A DNA stretch of 64,000 bases from the NCBI GenBank assembly GCA_023374025.1, contig SIJG01000019.1, positions 865,889 to 929,888 on the forward strand. Direction: 5' to 3'. The notes under the pieces were generated by a model. It saw only the letters and a program-made list of their open reading frames with translations, was not told the DNA's origin and did no database searches. Origin of the DNA: Heterodera schachtii. Lineage: Eukaryota > Nematoda > Chromadorea > Rhabditida > Heteroderidae. This document shows, piece after piece, positions 24,231-36,155 of this stretch. Position 1 is the first letter of the stretch. Each line of letters starts with the position of its first letter. Made by a program: the position numbers and the translations under genes.

Positions 24231-25030
24231 TTTTTGCACTTATGTAGAAAAGGGTCAAACAGCGCCGTATAAAATATTTAAAATTCATTAAGTTGGGAAC
24301 CGGCGTTGGTAATATGCAACGGTGGGAAAAATTAGAAAGGTCCATATGTTACAGATTGTACGAGGTGTGGCATTTCGAGGTCAAAACTCTTTCGGAAATT
24401 GAAATTTCGAGGCCCAAAAAATTTTTGGAAATCGGAATTCCAACCCCAAAAACCGGAAAGCGGAAGTCGGAAATTTTTGAAGAAATTAATTACTAAATTT
24501 TAAATTCTTAACCAAAAATTAAAAATAAAATATGATTTCAAAATGTTTTCTAATATTTAAAAAATAAAATGATTTTCATCAGAAACTTATTTCATGTCAA
24601 TTTACATTATTTAGTACATTTTTGAAAAAGGACTATTTACAACACTTTTTTGCGGCGTAGTCGCGGCGGGAAAATTTAAAATTTTTGGTTGCATTTTGTT
24701 AATAAATTTTGTCCAGAAATGATCAATTTTATGCTTTTGAGTTTCATTTGGGAGTCAAAATGACATAAAAAAGGACACTATTAAAATAAATCATTTTAAA
24801 TTGGTAAAAAAATGTAAAAATGATTTCTGAAAATTCCGATTTTTATCAAAAACCGGAATTCCGACCCAACAAATAACGAAAACATGAAGTCGGAATTCTA
24901 TGCTATATTTGATTTATACCAAAAAGACAAATGCCAATATGCTGGTGGGAATTAAACCTAAACTTGGTACTTGTATTCTCCACAGGTCCCGGCTTCTTAA
25001 AGAATGTCGAGGTTATACCGATCCAAAAAG
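24231..25030. other. intergenic stretch with an inverted repeat
   Basis: Segments about 24390-24480 (ggaaatcggaattccaa...aaaccggaaa) and 24830-24900 (aaaaccggaattccgac) are in opposite orientation, forming a loose foldback of about 0.5 kb. No gene seen. Confidence 0.45.
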
Positions 25031-25574
25031 TTACTGAATAAAAGTTTCATTTTCCCTGAAAATGCCTTTAAAGGACATTTTTCTTCCGTTTTTTCAAAGC
25101 TACTTTTAGTCTTATTTTCTCAAAAATGACCAAAGCAAAAGTGTTTTTAAATTCCTTTTTTTTCTCCATTTGTTTTGTCAAAATCTCAAAAAACTCTCAT
25201 CAACTTCTGTGAAACTTAAACTTATCCCAAACAATGAAACTTTAAACGAAAATCTTACTCCGAATTTTCTGACCAGCTTCCATTTTTTGTTTGTTCTAAA
25301 AAATCGTGGAGAAAAATAATTTAAAAAAATGGTTACCATTCATTTTACGAAGCTGAACCAGTGCCTGACTCAGTAAGTCATCATCCTCTTGCTTAGAATT
25401 TTTAAGCGAAGCATTTTTAAGTGCAGGAATATTCTTTTCTTTATGAAGCACTTTCGTTTCAGTCAAATTGACATTTTCATGAACCGCCATCCCGGGAACA
25501 CTTCCTTGGAGATCAGCTAATGCAATTTGGCAAATTGGCGCTATGAGAAATAGCAGAAATACGAAGAGAGTCAT
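25031..25574 (-). CDS. small secreted protein (99 aa), candidate effector or secreted peptide
   Basis: Exons 25574-25337, 25295-25259 and 25055-25031 join with matching phases (1, then 2) to 99 aa. The first 20 residues (MTLFVFLLFLIAPICQIALA) are a textbook signal peptide with a likely cut before DLQG. The mature part is hydrophilic, with K/E/N/D-rich stretches, one NLT and one NAS N-glycosylation sequon, and no cysteine pair. Donors are GTAACC and GTAAGA, acceptors TTTTTTAG and TTTTCAG. I recognise no family. Exons 2 and 3 are short, so the tail is less certain than the N-terminus. Confidence 0.65.
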
Positions 25575-27054
25575 TTCGATTTTCTTTAGCTTTATTTGCA
25601 ATATTGAAGCTATTGAAAAATTCTGAATGTCTTCGATGGATTGGTGGCTAATTCTTCGTTTAAAAAGACACGCTCAAAACAGCAACCCCTCCCCCCCCCC
25701 TCCCACATTCGCTCGGTTACGTGTGGCATTCACATGATGACAAATATTAAATGGCATTTTCATTGTCATGCCCAAACATGGGCATTAGTGAATGCCCTTT
25801 TTATTTTTTGCAAAATTCATTTCTTTGTTTCAAATACATCGCCACATCTTTTGCCATTGATGTCAACGCTATTAAATGGAAAACAAAGAATATCTAGAGA
25901 AGCATCGATTTTGCATAAGTAAGCAGAAAATGGGCTTTTTACGAATTTTAAGAAATATTAGCTTTTTTTATTTTTATACGAATTTAAGCAATATTAGCTT
26001 TTTGAATGTGTAAAGCTCATCCACAGTAATTGTCATTAGGGATCGGACCAGGGCTGGGCACACAACCGAATTTTGATTACGAGCAATCCCCAATTGCGGC
26101 GCTTGAAAGGAATCAGCAACTCGCAATCGGACCCTTCCCGTCCCAAAAAAAAAAACCTCGCGATTCCCCAGCAATCCAAAATACCCAATTTCAAAAACGT
26201 TAATATTTAGAAAAATGAAATTTCGAGAGAGCAATGCCGGCGGAAAAACAGAAAATATAAATGGAATTATATAGAAATGTTAAAAAATGATTATATTAGG
26301 GTTTTGCATCAATTTTAAACTTATAAAAATAGTCCGGGAAAATTCGGAAATTTGGCCCCATTGGTTAATTACAACAAAAGGTCAAATTATGGATTTCCAG
26401 AGTACAATTTGTAGATTTTTAGGCTATCCTCACTGGGCTGTCCGGCGGCGCCTATCGTCGCCGCCTCCCAACTAATTTTGATAATACGACCAAACTCGCA
26501 CAAATTCCAAAATATTTTGCTTCGGGATTTTGATTTTTTCCAGAATGACCATCTTCGATTTTCTGGGCTCCTCCTATACCGCTAAAAACTCGAAAAATTT
26601 CACACAAAATTTTTTAATTTTTCTAGATTAATTTTGAATTTAATTATTTTCAAAAAATATGGATTATTAAATTAATTTATTTTTGTGCTTATTTGTCTAT
26701 TTTTGTCTTTTTCGGTTTAAAACTGCTACTTAAATTTGGTGTATATTTCTAACCCTTTTCATGCACTTTTTGGTGCTTTTTATGTCCCAAATATCAGCGC
26801 TGATTTTGAACTACTTGAAAATCTTTAATGTTTTACTTTCATTCAAACTAACAATAAAACGAAAATTTGTAATTTCACATTTGGAGGAGATCAAACAGTA
26901 AAAAAAGGCAAAAAAAAAAAATCATTATTTTTTGCTGAAAATTTTTCCATCAGAGCAAGGCTTCGTCCTTGAAAAACTCTCTCCGAATGTCCTTGGAAAT
27001 TAATGCACTTGCGAATCGCTAAATTCTAAGCCGTGCTCTGATTCTGAACATTTA
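25575..27054. other. intergenic stretch with repeat fragments and one GC hairpin copy
   Basis: Contains a poly-C run near 25688, a hAT-like left end cagggctggg at 26049 whose right end I did not find, and a variant of the GC-rich hairpin module at about 26442-26466. No gene recognised. Confidence 0.45.
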
Positions 27055-30000
27055 TCATTGGGAAAAATCTCCTCGCGGTGCATTTTGTTGCTGAGGAATA
27101 ATCGGCACATTCTGCTGAACATCTTTCAGGCCCATTAGAAGTGCCACCAATTGGATTTGCTGATAAAAATGATTATTGTTATTGTTGTACGGTGGCATTT
27201 CTAAAACTGTAAAAAAATAAAAAATAATTAACATTTATTTTACCATTAATTTGTGGAAAATGGCCACCATATAAATTCGGCAAAAGTTGGTCAGGCAAGT
27301 TCAGATTATAAGGCAAATGACTAACAGCAGCAGTCTAAATGACAAAAAATTAAAAATCCATTGTTTAAATATGAAAATTGCCGGTTAGGAGCCAAAAAAT
27401 GATTTGTTTCAATAAATGCCCATGGGTGCTATAAGTACTTGAAAACATGTACTTTAATTCCCAGAAAATTGGGGTGGGTCTTATTTTCAAGGACATAATT
27501 GGAAAACAAGTTACCAGAACAGAAGCTTCCGCGTGAATTCTTTAAAATTATGTCCTTAAACCAGGGCTTCGATTTGTTCTTATTTGTAAGAAATGTTCTG
27601 ATTTCGGGCTATTGTACTTATTTTGTTCTTATTTCTTAAAATTTCAGAAAATTTGTAATTTTATGGCGTAATGTCACTTAGATTTTCAAAATTTTCCACG
27701 GCGGTGCCTAACGGCACCGCCGAACCCCAAAAATACTTTGTTTTCTTAAAAATTGGCTCAGAATCACAAAATTTTGACAATTTTTGGACAAAATCTGTTA
27801 ACAAGTATACTCAAATTTTCAAAAATTTTCCCGGCGGCGCCTATCGGCACCGCTGGCCTTCCGCCCCGCTTGTTCCCCAAAAAGTCTTTTAAAAAATGCA
27901 CCGCAAAAAAAATTCGTAAAAATCTGATTTTTTGATCCGGAATGCACTGAAATTTATTATTTGCTTATTTCCTCCCCAAAATTGTTAAAACCAATAATGG
28001 GAGATTAAAAATTTGTATTTAATATATTTTTTGATCGAAAAAAATGAAAAATAACTGTTTTGAAGCAATTTCGCAAAATGTTCTTATTTTTGACCCTTAA
28101 ATCTTATTTTTTGGCCTTGATGTTCTTATTTTGAAAAATTTTCGATCGAAGCCCTGCCTTAAACCCTTAGAAATAGGCTCCCATTTTTTAGGGTTATGTG
28201 AAATATCTTTTGACTCAGATAGTTGGGCTAAGTTATTTAATATACCGTAATTGGTGGGTTTGGAGTCAGTGATGAGGCCATTAGTGCGATGAAATTTTGC
28301 GCATCCGATGCAAACGGCGGAAAGTGAAACAATTCGGCTTAATTAAAATGGGAAAATAAAGAATCATAGCAAATTTGAGTTAGGAGGAAGTAAGGGCAAT
28401 TTATACTATGCACCAAATACGGAAATTTTAATTTAGCGGATAAAACACTTTCTTTTCCCTCCTTTAAAGCCCCCCCCCCATTCTTCGCTTCAAATGTTCT
28501 CTGATTTTTTCAATTTTCACTACAGTATTCTCCAACTGTGTTACCGTTTGTTGGTCCGCTGTCTCCCCCACCGATGGCAACGCCAATTGCCGTGCCAATT
28601 TGTCGTTGCTGCTGCCGCTGTTTTAAAATGTCGTCACAATTTGTTGGTGTTACTGCATCATTCATTTTTTGCTGCTGAACACCTCCAAAACAATGCTGTT
28701 GTTGTTGTTGTTGCTTTTGCTCTATTCCCGCCGATGTGTAGCTGCTACAGTACTGCGCTTTGTATTTCCGTTTTGGCCGGTATTTGTAGTTGGGATACTG
28801 TTGCCTGAATCAAATAGCTATTTTAAGTTGCTCTTTAATAATATGGAAAACCAAATATTAATTAGGGACAGAATTATCTTTGAAGCAGGTCGTTCCCCCC
28901 CCCCCCCCCCGAAAAATTGAAAAAAAATTTCTAACCGAAATTTTTCAAAAAAAAATCATAGATTATAAGAAAATTTTTTTGAAAAATTACTATTTGGAAA
29001 CTTTTTAAAAAAATTTTCGGGGGGGGGCGGCGGGAACGATGAACCTGAATTATTTATTTTACAAAAAAATGCCCAAATATTTACCGAAAAAAGCAGGAAA
29101 AACTTCTGGAGGAATATTTAAAAATATAATCCGATCCCCAGTACCAATTTGCCTATAATGAAACTGGTTTGAATTCAAAAAGAGACAACACAAATATCGG
29201 TAGGGTTCAATTCCGAAAAAAGCCATTGATGAGATAGAAAAGGCCGAACGGAACTAATCCCTTTTCTCGCAACAGATTCAATGCGATGGTACTTGAGAGG
29301 CGAACATTTGCAACGCGAGAATTGAGCTCGAGACTCAAGAGCCAAAAAATCAGAGAATTTCTCGTCAGACTTTATTTAGACAAGGAAATTCTTGCCCACA
29401 TTTTGGATGAAAGCAATTCCAATCATATTCATGTGATTGATAATTTTCCAAATTAAATTTTAAATTATTGAAAAAAAAAATATAAATAAAAAATGCAAAT
29501 TCCTCACATGTGCAGTTGCCGCAGGCGCTTCGCCTCGTCAATGAACGGACGCTTCTCCGCCTCGTCCAACAGCTTCCACTCGTGGCCCAACTGTTTGGAG
29601 ATGGTCGAATTGTGCATTTTCGGATTGTCCGCCGCCATTCGCTTTCGCTTCCCGCGCGACCAAACCATAAAGGCACTGACAAATGGGCACACTTTTCAAT
29701 GATTAATTCAAGTGAATCGGATTTTATGGGCTGATTTACTTTTAATTATTATTTTTTCATTCCATTAGCGATGAGTTTTGCGCAAAATATTTTTTTTGCA
29801 ATAAAAAATAAAATATTTTAAAGAAAAATTTAAGAAAATGCCCATCAAAAATTATAAATTAGTTTTTTTTTAATTTGTTACTTCATCGGCCGTTTCACGT
29901 GCTCATCCGCTTCATCGCTACAGCGATGGCTTACAACAGCAGCAGTTGCTGATGGGAAGCAATTCGCTTTAAAAATAATTTCGTAATATAAATATTTTCT

Positions 30001-30383
30001 CCCACTGATTAAATGTCGAACATTCCATAAACTCCGCTACCTTAGTTCTTTTTTGACCTCATAACTAGATATAGTATTTGGTGGCAAAAAATCGCCTAAA
30101 AGGCACTAATGAAAGGGCACCAAAATGGAAAAAATGCACAAAAAATTGAAAAGAGACAAAAGGCAAAAATTCTTTTAGAAAAAATAAAAATTTTAACATT
30201 TAAAAAAATGATACGGACTATTTTTTTTTAATTTGATTAATATTATTGTTTCATAAAATGTTCACTTTGTGCATTGTCCGGCTCTTTGATCACTTTTTCC
30301 ATTGCCAAACTGTACAGTTGTGATCCGCGACTAATCAAAGACAATGGAATTTGTTTTTGATGTTGTGTAATGAGTGGTAGCAT
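27055..30383 (-). CDS. SoxB-type HMG-box transcription factor
   Basis: Seven exons (30383-30266, 29966-29882, 29675-29508, 28804-28545, 28337-28246, 27334-27244, 27206-27055) join with consistent phases to 321 aa. Residues about 62-140 are a SOX HMG box: [52 protein letters not shown], then YKYRPKRK. It is split by two introns, one at RPMN|A and one at LH|M. The usual KEHPDYKYRP reads [10 protein letters not shown] here. Downstream are Gln-rich stretches (poly-Q after GIEQK, RQQQRQ), a proline-rich segment and a poly-Asn run (PPYNNNNNH), typical of trans-activation regions. Sox proteins bind the DNA minor groove in the nucleus and direct neural and stem-cell programmes. Exon 1 uses a weak donor (GTGAAC), so the first 39 residues are least certain. 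A hAT MITE lies in the intron 27335-28245. Confidence 0.95.
27562..28156. mobile_element. hAT-type non-autonomous element in a Sox intron
   Basis: Termini cagggcttcgattt... and ...atcgaagccctg are inverted repeats; the perfect 8-bp duplication CCTTAAAC flanks both sides (27554-27561 and 28157-28164). It contains two copies of the GC-rich hairpin module (about 27698-27722 and 27830-27856). Confidence 0.88.
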
Positions 30384-32390
30384 TAAAATGACAATTAATA
30401 ATCTTAAATAAGTAAAAATAAAATGTTATTCAATTGATGACGAAAAAGAGAATTAATTAGTGACGAAGGTTTAAAAATGCATAGCAAAATATATTTGTTT
30501 TATGAATATGGGCATAAAATTCAATAAAAGATGATGTCATCTCCGAAGACAAAGAAAAATCGCATCAATTATGTAAATTATTCATTTATTTATGTTTTGA
30601 TAAGCCAAGTAATAAATAATACAATTTTATACATATATAATTGAATATAAATAAAAACAAGATTTTCCAAAAGCAAAGGTTTTGTAAAATTCCAATTAGA
30701 AAATGGTTTAAAACCTCAAAATCAAAATTAAAAAAAAAGAATTTTAGAAAATTATTCTAGAAAGTAAAATTTGAAAAAATAGGATATTAAGCTATGTTCA
30801 TGGGGTTTAAATTATTGCTTCTCTAATTATTAAATTAAATACAAAAATCATGGTCTAAAAATTCCATCGGATAAAGCCAATGAACAAGCCAAAAAGAAAC
30901 TTTTTTAATAATGTAAATGTGTTCTAAAATTGAGAAGCAATTAATAAAAAAGGGAATGGACCAAAAAATCACTTAAGAAGCCAAAAAAACAAATGTTTGG
31001 TTGTTTGTTATTACAATTTAGCATACCTTATTTGTTAGAAATTTTCATTATTTATTACTTTTAAAAATTAATTAATTAATTAACCGACTGGTTTAATCAT
31101 TGAAATTATTCTGGGGAATAAAAGGCAAAAAATGAAGTGTGTTATATATTTTTAAATTTTCACGAAAAAATGCAAAGGTTTGGCATTTCATTTAAATTGT
31201 TCAAAAGAATATGAATTTTTTGGCAATTTTTTTGCGTTTGAAAATGAATTTGAAATAATTTCAGGTGCCTTCCCCCGTCCATTTTTCTCTTTTCTTTCAT
31301 TGTTTGTGTATTGTTTGCTGTTTATTGTTCAAATTTCTAACAACAAAATTCTCCCCCCCCCCCCCGCCCTAAGAGATTGGGCCCCCTTCGCCTCCCCCGC
31401 GGGGGGGGGGGAGGATTTCTTCGACGTTTTGACGGCGGAAACAATGGGCGCGATGGGAGAACAAAAATGGGGAACAAAAAAGCGCGGCGATGGCGACGGC
31501 GGCACTATGTGAAAATGAATGGGGGGGAGGCGGGGAATGGACACGACGGGGGGGGGGACGAAATTGTGACAAAAGGTGCGATTTTGGGGGATTTCCACCC
31601 CCCCCCCCCCCGACGCCTCCATTAAAATTCTTTTATTTTCATTCGCCATTATTTTTTGTTTGGCTATTGTCCTACGAAGAAAAGAAATGGAAAAGAACAT
31701 TTTGAATGGGATTTTTCATTCTTTTCTTTTTTGAATTGTCAAAACACTAAAAACATCAAAAATAAAATAATTTGTGTGAAGATGGAGGAGACGATGATGA
31801 TGATGATGAATGAATAGGAGCAGCAAAAGCAAACACTTTTTGAAATATAAGGGCAAATGGGAAGAAAATGATTTGCTAAATTGAGAATTTGGGAATTTTA
31901 AGCAATTAAATCAGAGAAAATCACAGATATACATATTTTAGAAAATTCAGGATCGAAATCACTGTCAATGCACAAAGCAGAAAAAGAGAGAAATATTGTT
32001 GTTACGCGGGCAATGTTAGAAAATTTTGTGAAAATTTTTTATAGTAGCTTTAGCCAAAAATTGTATAATTTTTGAAAACTTTTGTTTTTTAAGGAATTGT
32101 TGACAATTTAACTTATGAATATTCAAAATGGGAAAAATTGGGAGAAATGGAAATAGAACAAATTATGAAAATTGTGCAAATATTTGCAAAAAAGTCAGCA
32201 AATCGCCATTTGGGTTGCTTGCTAGTGATGCCCGAGATTTTAAATTCCCGTGCCTTAGACCGAGAAGAATTTAATTTTAAAATAATTTTTACTTCCATAT
32301 TAAAATTGTGAATTTAAATTTACGACTGATTAAATAATTGAAAAGTCGCTTTTCGAAATGCGTAAAATCGTATTGGTGTTCTTGTGATGT
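30384..32390. other. upstream flank of the Sox gene; AT-rich with poly-C/G tracts
   Basis: Likely holds the Sox promoter, but no site is convincing by eye. Includes the poly-C/G cluster at 31353-31611 and a short (gat)n run at about 31792. Open frames over the C/G tracts are proline/glycine artefacts. Confidence 0.45.
31353..31611. repeat. cluster of four poly-C/poly-G tracts
   Basis: Uninterrupted runs: C at 31353-31365, G at 31401-31411, G at 31548-31557 and C at 31598-31611, within a locally GC-rich 260-bp block. Arms of C and G face each other, so it can also form hairpins. Confidence 0.85.
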
Positions 32391-32603
32391 TTAAACATTT
32401 CTTTTTGCCAGAACATTCCAGCAGATTTGTGAAGGTGTTGTGCTGTGCGATGACGTAAAAATGTAAGCATCTGCTCCAAACACAACAAAAACCTCCCGTT
32501 TTGAATAAGCGGATTGCCAAGCGAAAAAGCGCGTGCCAAATTTGAACATTGAGACAACAGAACAGCAAAAAGAGAAAAAGAAAAAGAGAAGTGTATGATG
32601 CAT
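32391..32603 (-). CDS. short ORF with signal-peptide-like start (70 aa)
   Basis: ATG at 32603 followed by a strongly hydrophobic stretch (HHTLLFFFFSFCCSVVS) and a mixed polar mature region ending ...CWNVLAKRNV. No introns, no recognised family. The same DNA is open in another frame, which weakens the case. It may be a small secreted peptide or chance. Confidence 0.25.
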   Translation of the reverse strand: MHHTLLFFFFSFCCSVVSMFKFGTRFFAWQSAYSKREVFVVFGADAYIFTSSHSTTPSQICWNVLAKRNV

Positions 32604-32980
32604 GCTGAAATGTAAATTTAGAAGTTGAGAGTTTTACAAAATTTGAATTGTTAAATCCAACTTTAAAATGAGTAAGCTTAAAATTATTATTTGGAATAAT
32701 CAGGAAATAAAGATTAAAAATCTCTTAATTTTTAATATATTTTGCTTATGCATTTTCTATTAGCAACAGTAAAATAATAAAAATTTATTAACAAATAACA
32801 AATTTTAAATAATTAGGCTATCGAAAATTAACATTTATGGCCATTGGAAGATGTCATCCATTTTCTTCGTTTAGCAGAGCACATAATAATGCGGCCCAAT
32901 TTGAATTCCCCGGAGTAAAAATGAATGCTTTGGCAAAATGTCTCCAAAATGACATTGGATTTGAATTTAATTCCTTCAAC
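32604..32980. other. short AT-rich interval
   Basis: No supportable gene; it leads into the foldback with tandem repeats. Confidence 0.4.
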
Positions 32981-33316
32981 ATCCATACCCAACTCATCCA
33001 TAACACTGCGAGTCATCGTCGTGGCATTTTCTGCTTATGCGAGTCATCATCGTGGCATTTCCGCTTATGCGAGTCATTGTCGTAGCATTTTTTGATTGTG
33101 CGGTCTTGGCCGTGGCATTTTTATCATTATGCGGTCTTGGCCGTGACATTTTGATTATGCGGTCTCGGTCGTGGCATTAAATGCCACGGCAACGACTCGC
33201 ATCGTGCTATGGATGAGTTGGGTATGGATGAGTTGGGTTTATGGATGAGTTGGGTATGGATGAGTTGGGCATGGATGAGTTGGGTATGGATGAGTTGGGT
33301 TTAGATGAGTTGGGTT
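32981..33316. repeat. foldback with two internal tandem arrays
   Basis: Left arm 32981-33029 (ccatacccaactcatccata ... gtcgtggcat) is complementary to 33178-33228. Between the arms lie about five degraded units of 30-36 nt ending gtggcattt (33005-33175). The right arm runs into seven to eight copies of a 15-nt unit gatgagttgggtatg (33209-33316), which translate as MDELG repeats on the + strand only because the unit is a multiple of three. Confidence 0.8.
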
Positions 33317-33826
33317 TACCCCATTTGGGCCGGTCATTTACATATCATAAAATAATTAGTATTTGTACCTCGTCTTTGCTACTTTTATCTCCTGTATGTT
33401 CATTTCTATGTGGTCGCCAGCCATTCATTATTCATTTCTCGGAATTTCGCTTTTAAATTTATTACCAGGGATGGAGCAATAATCCCTTCAAAACTCCCCC
33501 CCCCCTCCCGCGCAACTTCATTAGCACAACATGCTCGTATTAATAGGGCAGCTTGAGAGTTCAGTCTAAATTTTGAATTTACTCTGAATTTCGGTGCCAA
33601 TTTCCTTTTCTTGAATGTAATCTGAATCAAAACTTATAATGGGACTAATTTTCATAAAAAAATTTAGCATTCAAACACATTGTACAATAAAAAGCACGGT
33701 CATTTCCCAAAGAGAGCAAATTTATTGGAGAAAGGCTCCGCAAAAATCGGTGAGCAGCGATGGTTGGCGATGAGAAAGACATCCATCAATTTATGTAAGA
33801 AAAATGGAAGCAAAAGAAAAGAGTGA
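33317..33826. other. gene-free stretch
   Basis: Nothing supportable except a poly-C run at about 33497 and the flank of the possible exon that follows. Confidence 0.4.
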
Positions 33827-33943
33827 TCAGAGAGTTTTTCGACACACATTTTTTGTCCATTCATCCGCCTCAATAATTTCACAACTTTGATGGACTGTGA
33901 ATGAATGTATTGGGTGAAATGGGGAGCAAACAGAATAAGGAAC
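33827..33943 (-). CDS. possible isolated terminal exon (38 aa), unassigned
   Basis: A good acceptor (TTTTGTACAG) is followed by an in-frame stretch starting VPYSVCSPFHPIHSF and ending at TGA. It lies downstream of the GST stop on the same strand, so it is not part of that protein. A second frame over the same DNA is also open. It could be a chance frame or the last exon of an unrecognised transcript. Confidence 0.2.
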   Translation of the reverse strand, partial: VPYSVCSPFHPIHSFTVHQSCEIIEADEWTKNVCRKTL

Positions 33944-34267
33944 CTGTACAAAATTTATCTTTAATAAAAATTGTCAAAATATTTTTATTAAAAAGCAAAA
34001 AACCAAAACATAAACCATAAAAATCATAAGTGTTATTTCGACTTTCAAAATGCAAAAATATTATAATATAAACTCTATTAGCCGCATGAATTTTGAATTT
34101 GTCTTTAAATGTGCGCTTAGACTACAAATTGCCTCCAAACTTAAACGGCCCGACTCAAACGATGCCCACCGCCCCAAAAATCATAGTTTATTAACAGATT
34201 TTGTGACAAATTTCACAATGATTTTTCGTCCAATTGATAAGACTATCAATCAATCCTTCTCTATTGG
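33944..34267. other. 3' flank of the GST gene
   Basis: No gene seen. Contains aaacggcccgactcaaa at 34143, a 17-mer shared with the end of the coding exon at 62.7 kb. Confidence 0.4.
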
Positions 34268-36155
34268 TCACATTTTGTGCTTCTGATTCTTGCCAGTGCT
34301 GAAGTATTTTTGCAGTTGGGGCAGTGCTTTGACCCGTTCCGTCAGTTTGGCCAACGACGGGTACTCATTCGGCAAAAAGTCGGCGGCCGCGTCGAGTTGG
34401 CACAGCATTTCGAAGGCGCAACTGACCACAAAATCGGCATAGGACAAGCCGGACGGAAGCATGAAGCCGGACTTTGATTGATCAAGCTGAGCGATCAGAA
34501 GAGGAAATGCTTTTTGCACGCACGGGAGGAACACATCCGAACGAAGGGCGGCCTAAAGTGGAAAATGTTGGTTAAAATCGACAAATTAGAGCAATCCATA
34601 CAATAGTGAGTAATTAGGACAACTAATAGCCCAAATTCAAATCTTTTTGTACTTTATTGTGGTATATTTAACCTATAATAAAGAAAAATGATAATAATCA
34701 TTGTCTAATGACAGGAGATTTATTAAAGTTCACTGCTGTTAGATGAGATTAAACCCATTCAGAAATGAAATTAATTAATGTCAAAAGAAATTTTATAAAA
34801 ATTAAATTTGTTAATGATTATAAATTATTTATTTTATTTATTAATTTTTTAGTTAACGGTTGTAAAGAAAAAAAATGCCGGATTAATGCTTCGCCAAAGG
34901 AACATGGCCACATTCTCTAATTCATTCGTTGGACCTGATCAAGGGCCCCATACAAAAAACAATAAGTATCTTCTAATTTTCCTCTATTGTGATCAAACTG
35001 TGATCAGACCAGATTTTCCTCTCTTTTTTTACCTCGTCCCCGGGAAGGAAGCCGATCGTTGCGCCAAGATAGGGCTTCACCCCATTGATGATGTCATCCA
35101 CAAAACACGTGAACTCCAATGCTTTGGCCCTTTCCCAAGCGTTTTGGCCGGCCAATTCTTCAACAAAAAATGAAAATAAATGCAAAAATATACGTTAAAA
35201 TATGATTTTAAAGTGCCAAAATCTTTTTTTAATGTTCTGTATTCTAAGGCCCAGCCAAGTTAAATAGTGAAAATCAGCTAAAGGTATAAATAAAGCTTGA
35301 TCAATAGGATTTTGAGAAAATAATTTTACAAATATTTTCTAATTTCTTGGTCATTTTTCGGACCCCATAAATCACGCTAAATGCCATTAAACCCACCGAA
35401 TTTTTCGGCCAAATGTTGCACAATGGCTGCTTGTTGTGCCAATTGTTTTCCATCCACCTCCAAAACTGGCACTTGCCCGTAGGTAAATTCTAAAAAAAAA
35501 AACAGTTTTCATCAATTAAAGTTTAGACTATTTAAGAAGAAGACGAGAGAAATCGGGGATTGGATTTGAGGGAGAGAAGGAATAAGCCAAAATTCGGGCC
35601 CTGGATAAATGACATCCCACGCCACTTTGCTCCCGGCTCTTGCTCCGCGATTAATTGCCCGCTCAACTGACTCTGTTTCGAGAGAATGCCTCCCGCTTAA
35701 ATATAGTTGGAACTATGGGATGGGGGAGAGCGGGGATATGTGTTGTGAACAAAGAGATTAAATGGATGTGATAAATTGCGTTTTTCAGTATCAACCGCTT
35801 CTCCCACTCCATCAACTCAGCATCACGAACTCTCATATCCAAATTTGGGCTTCTGTAGCGATTTTTTAAGTTTTTCTTGATCTAGGTAATCAACTATAAT
35901 CACTCGAACTTCATTTCCTCGAGTCAGTCGGCTTAAGAATAGGGAGATGACTGATCAGCAGTGACCACTTAATAGACCCGTTTAGCCGCTCCCGCCCCCC
36001 CCCCCCGCTTCTCAACATTCACTTGGCTTTTCTGTTGGCCAATCTTCGGCTTTGATGCGAATGTCCTCAAAGGGTTGGCCAGCGTAGTGCAGCAAATATC
36101 GGATCGGCTCACCACGAGCAGTGAGGTCAAAATAATACAATTTGTAGTGGACCAT
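34268..36155 (-). CDS. glutathione S-transferase, sigma-like nematode class
   Basis: Exons 36155-36023, 35489-35397, 35157-35033 and 34552-34268 join with phases 1, 1, 0 to 211 aa, the usual GST length (about 205). Residues 1-80 form the thioredoxin-like GSH domain: [19 protein letters not shown] with catalytic Tyr8, then [13 protein letters not shown] (cis-Pro) and [14 protein letters not shown]. The C-terminal helical domain includes [15 protein letters not shown], the conserved N-capping/ADF motif. The enzyme conjugates glutathione to electrophiles or reduces peroxides in the cytosol; no signal peptide is present. The Ser of the usual QSxAI glutathione-contact motif is Gln here (QQAAI), which could alter GSH binding. 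Acceptors include TTTTAG and CACTTTAG. Expanded sigma GSTs are common in nematodes. Confidence 0.95.

Noticed and set aside
31180..31705. Several open frames around 31.2-31.7 kb
   Set aside because: They consist of Pro/Gly runs created by poly-C and poly-G tracts.
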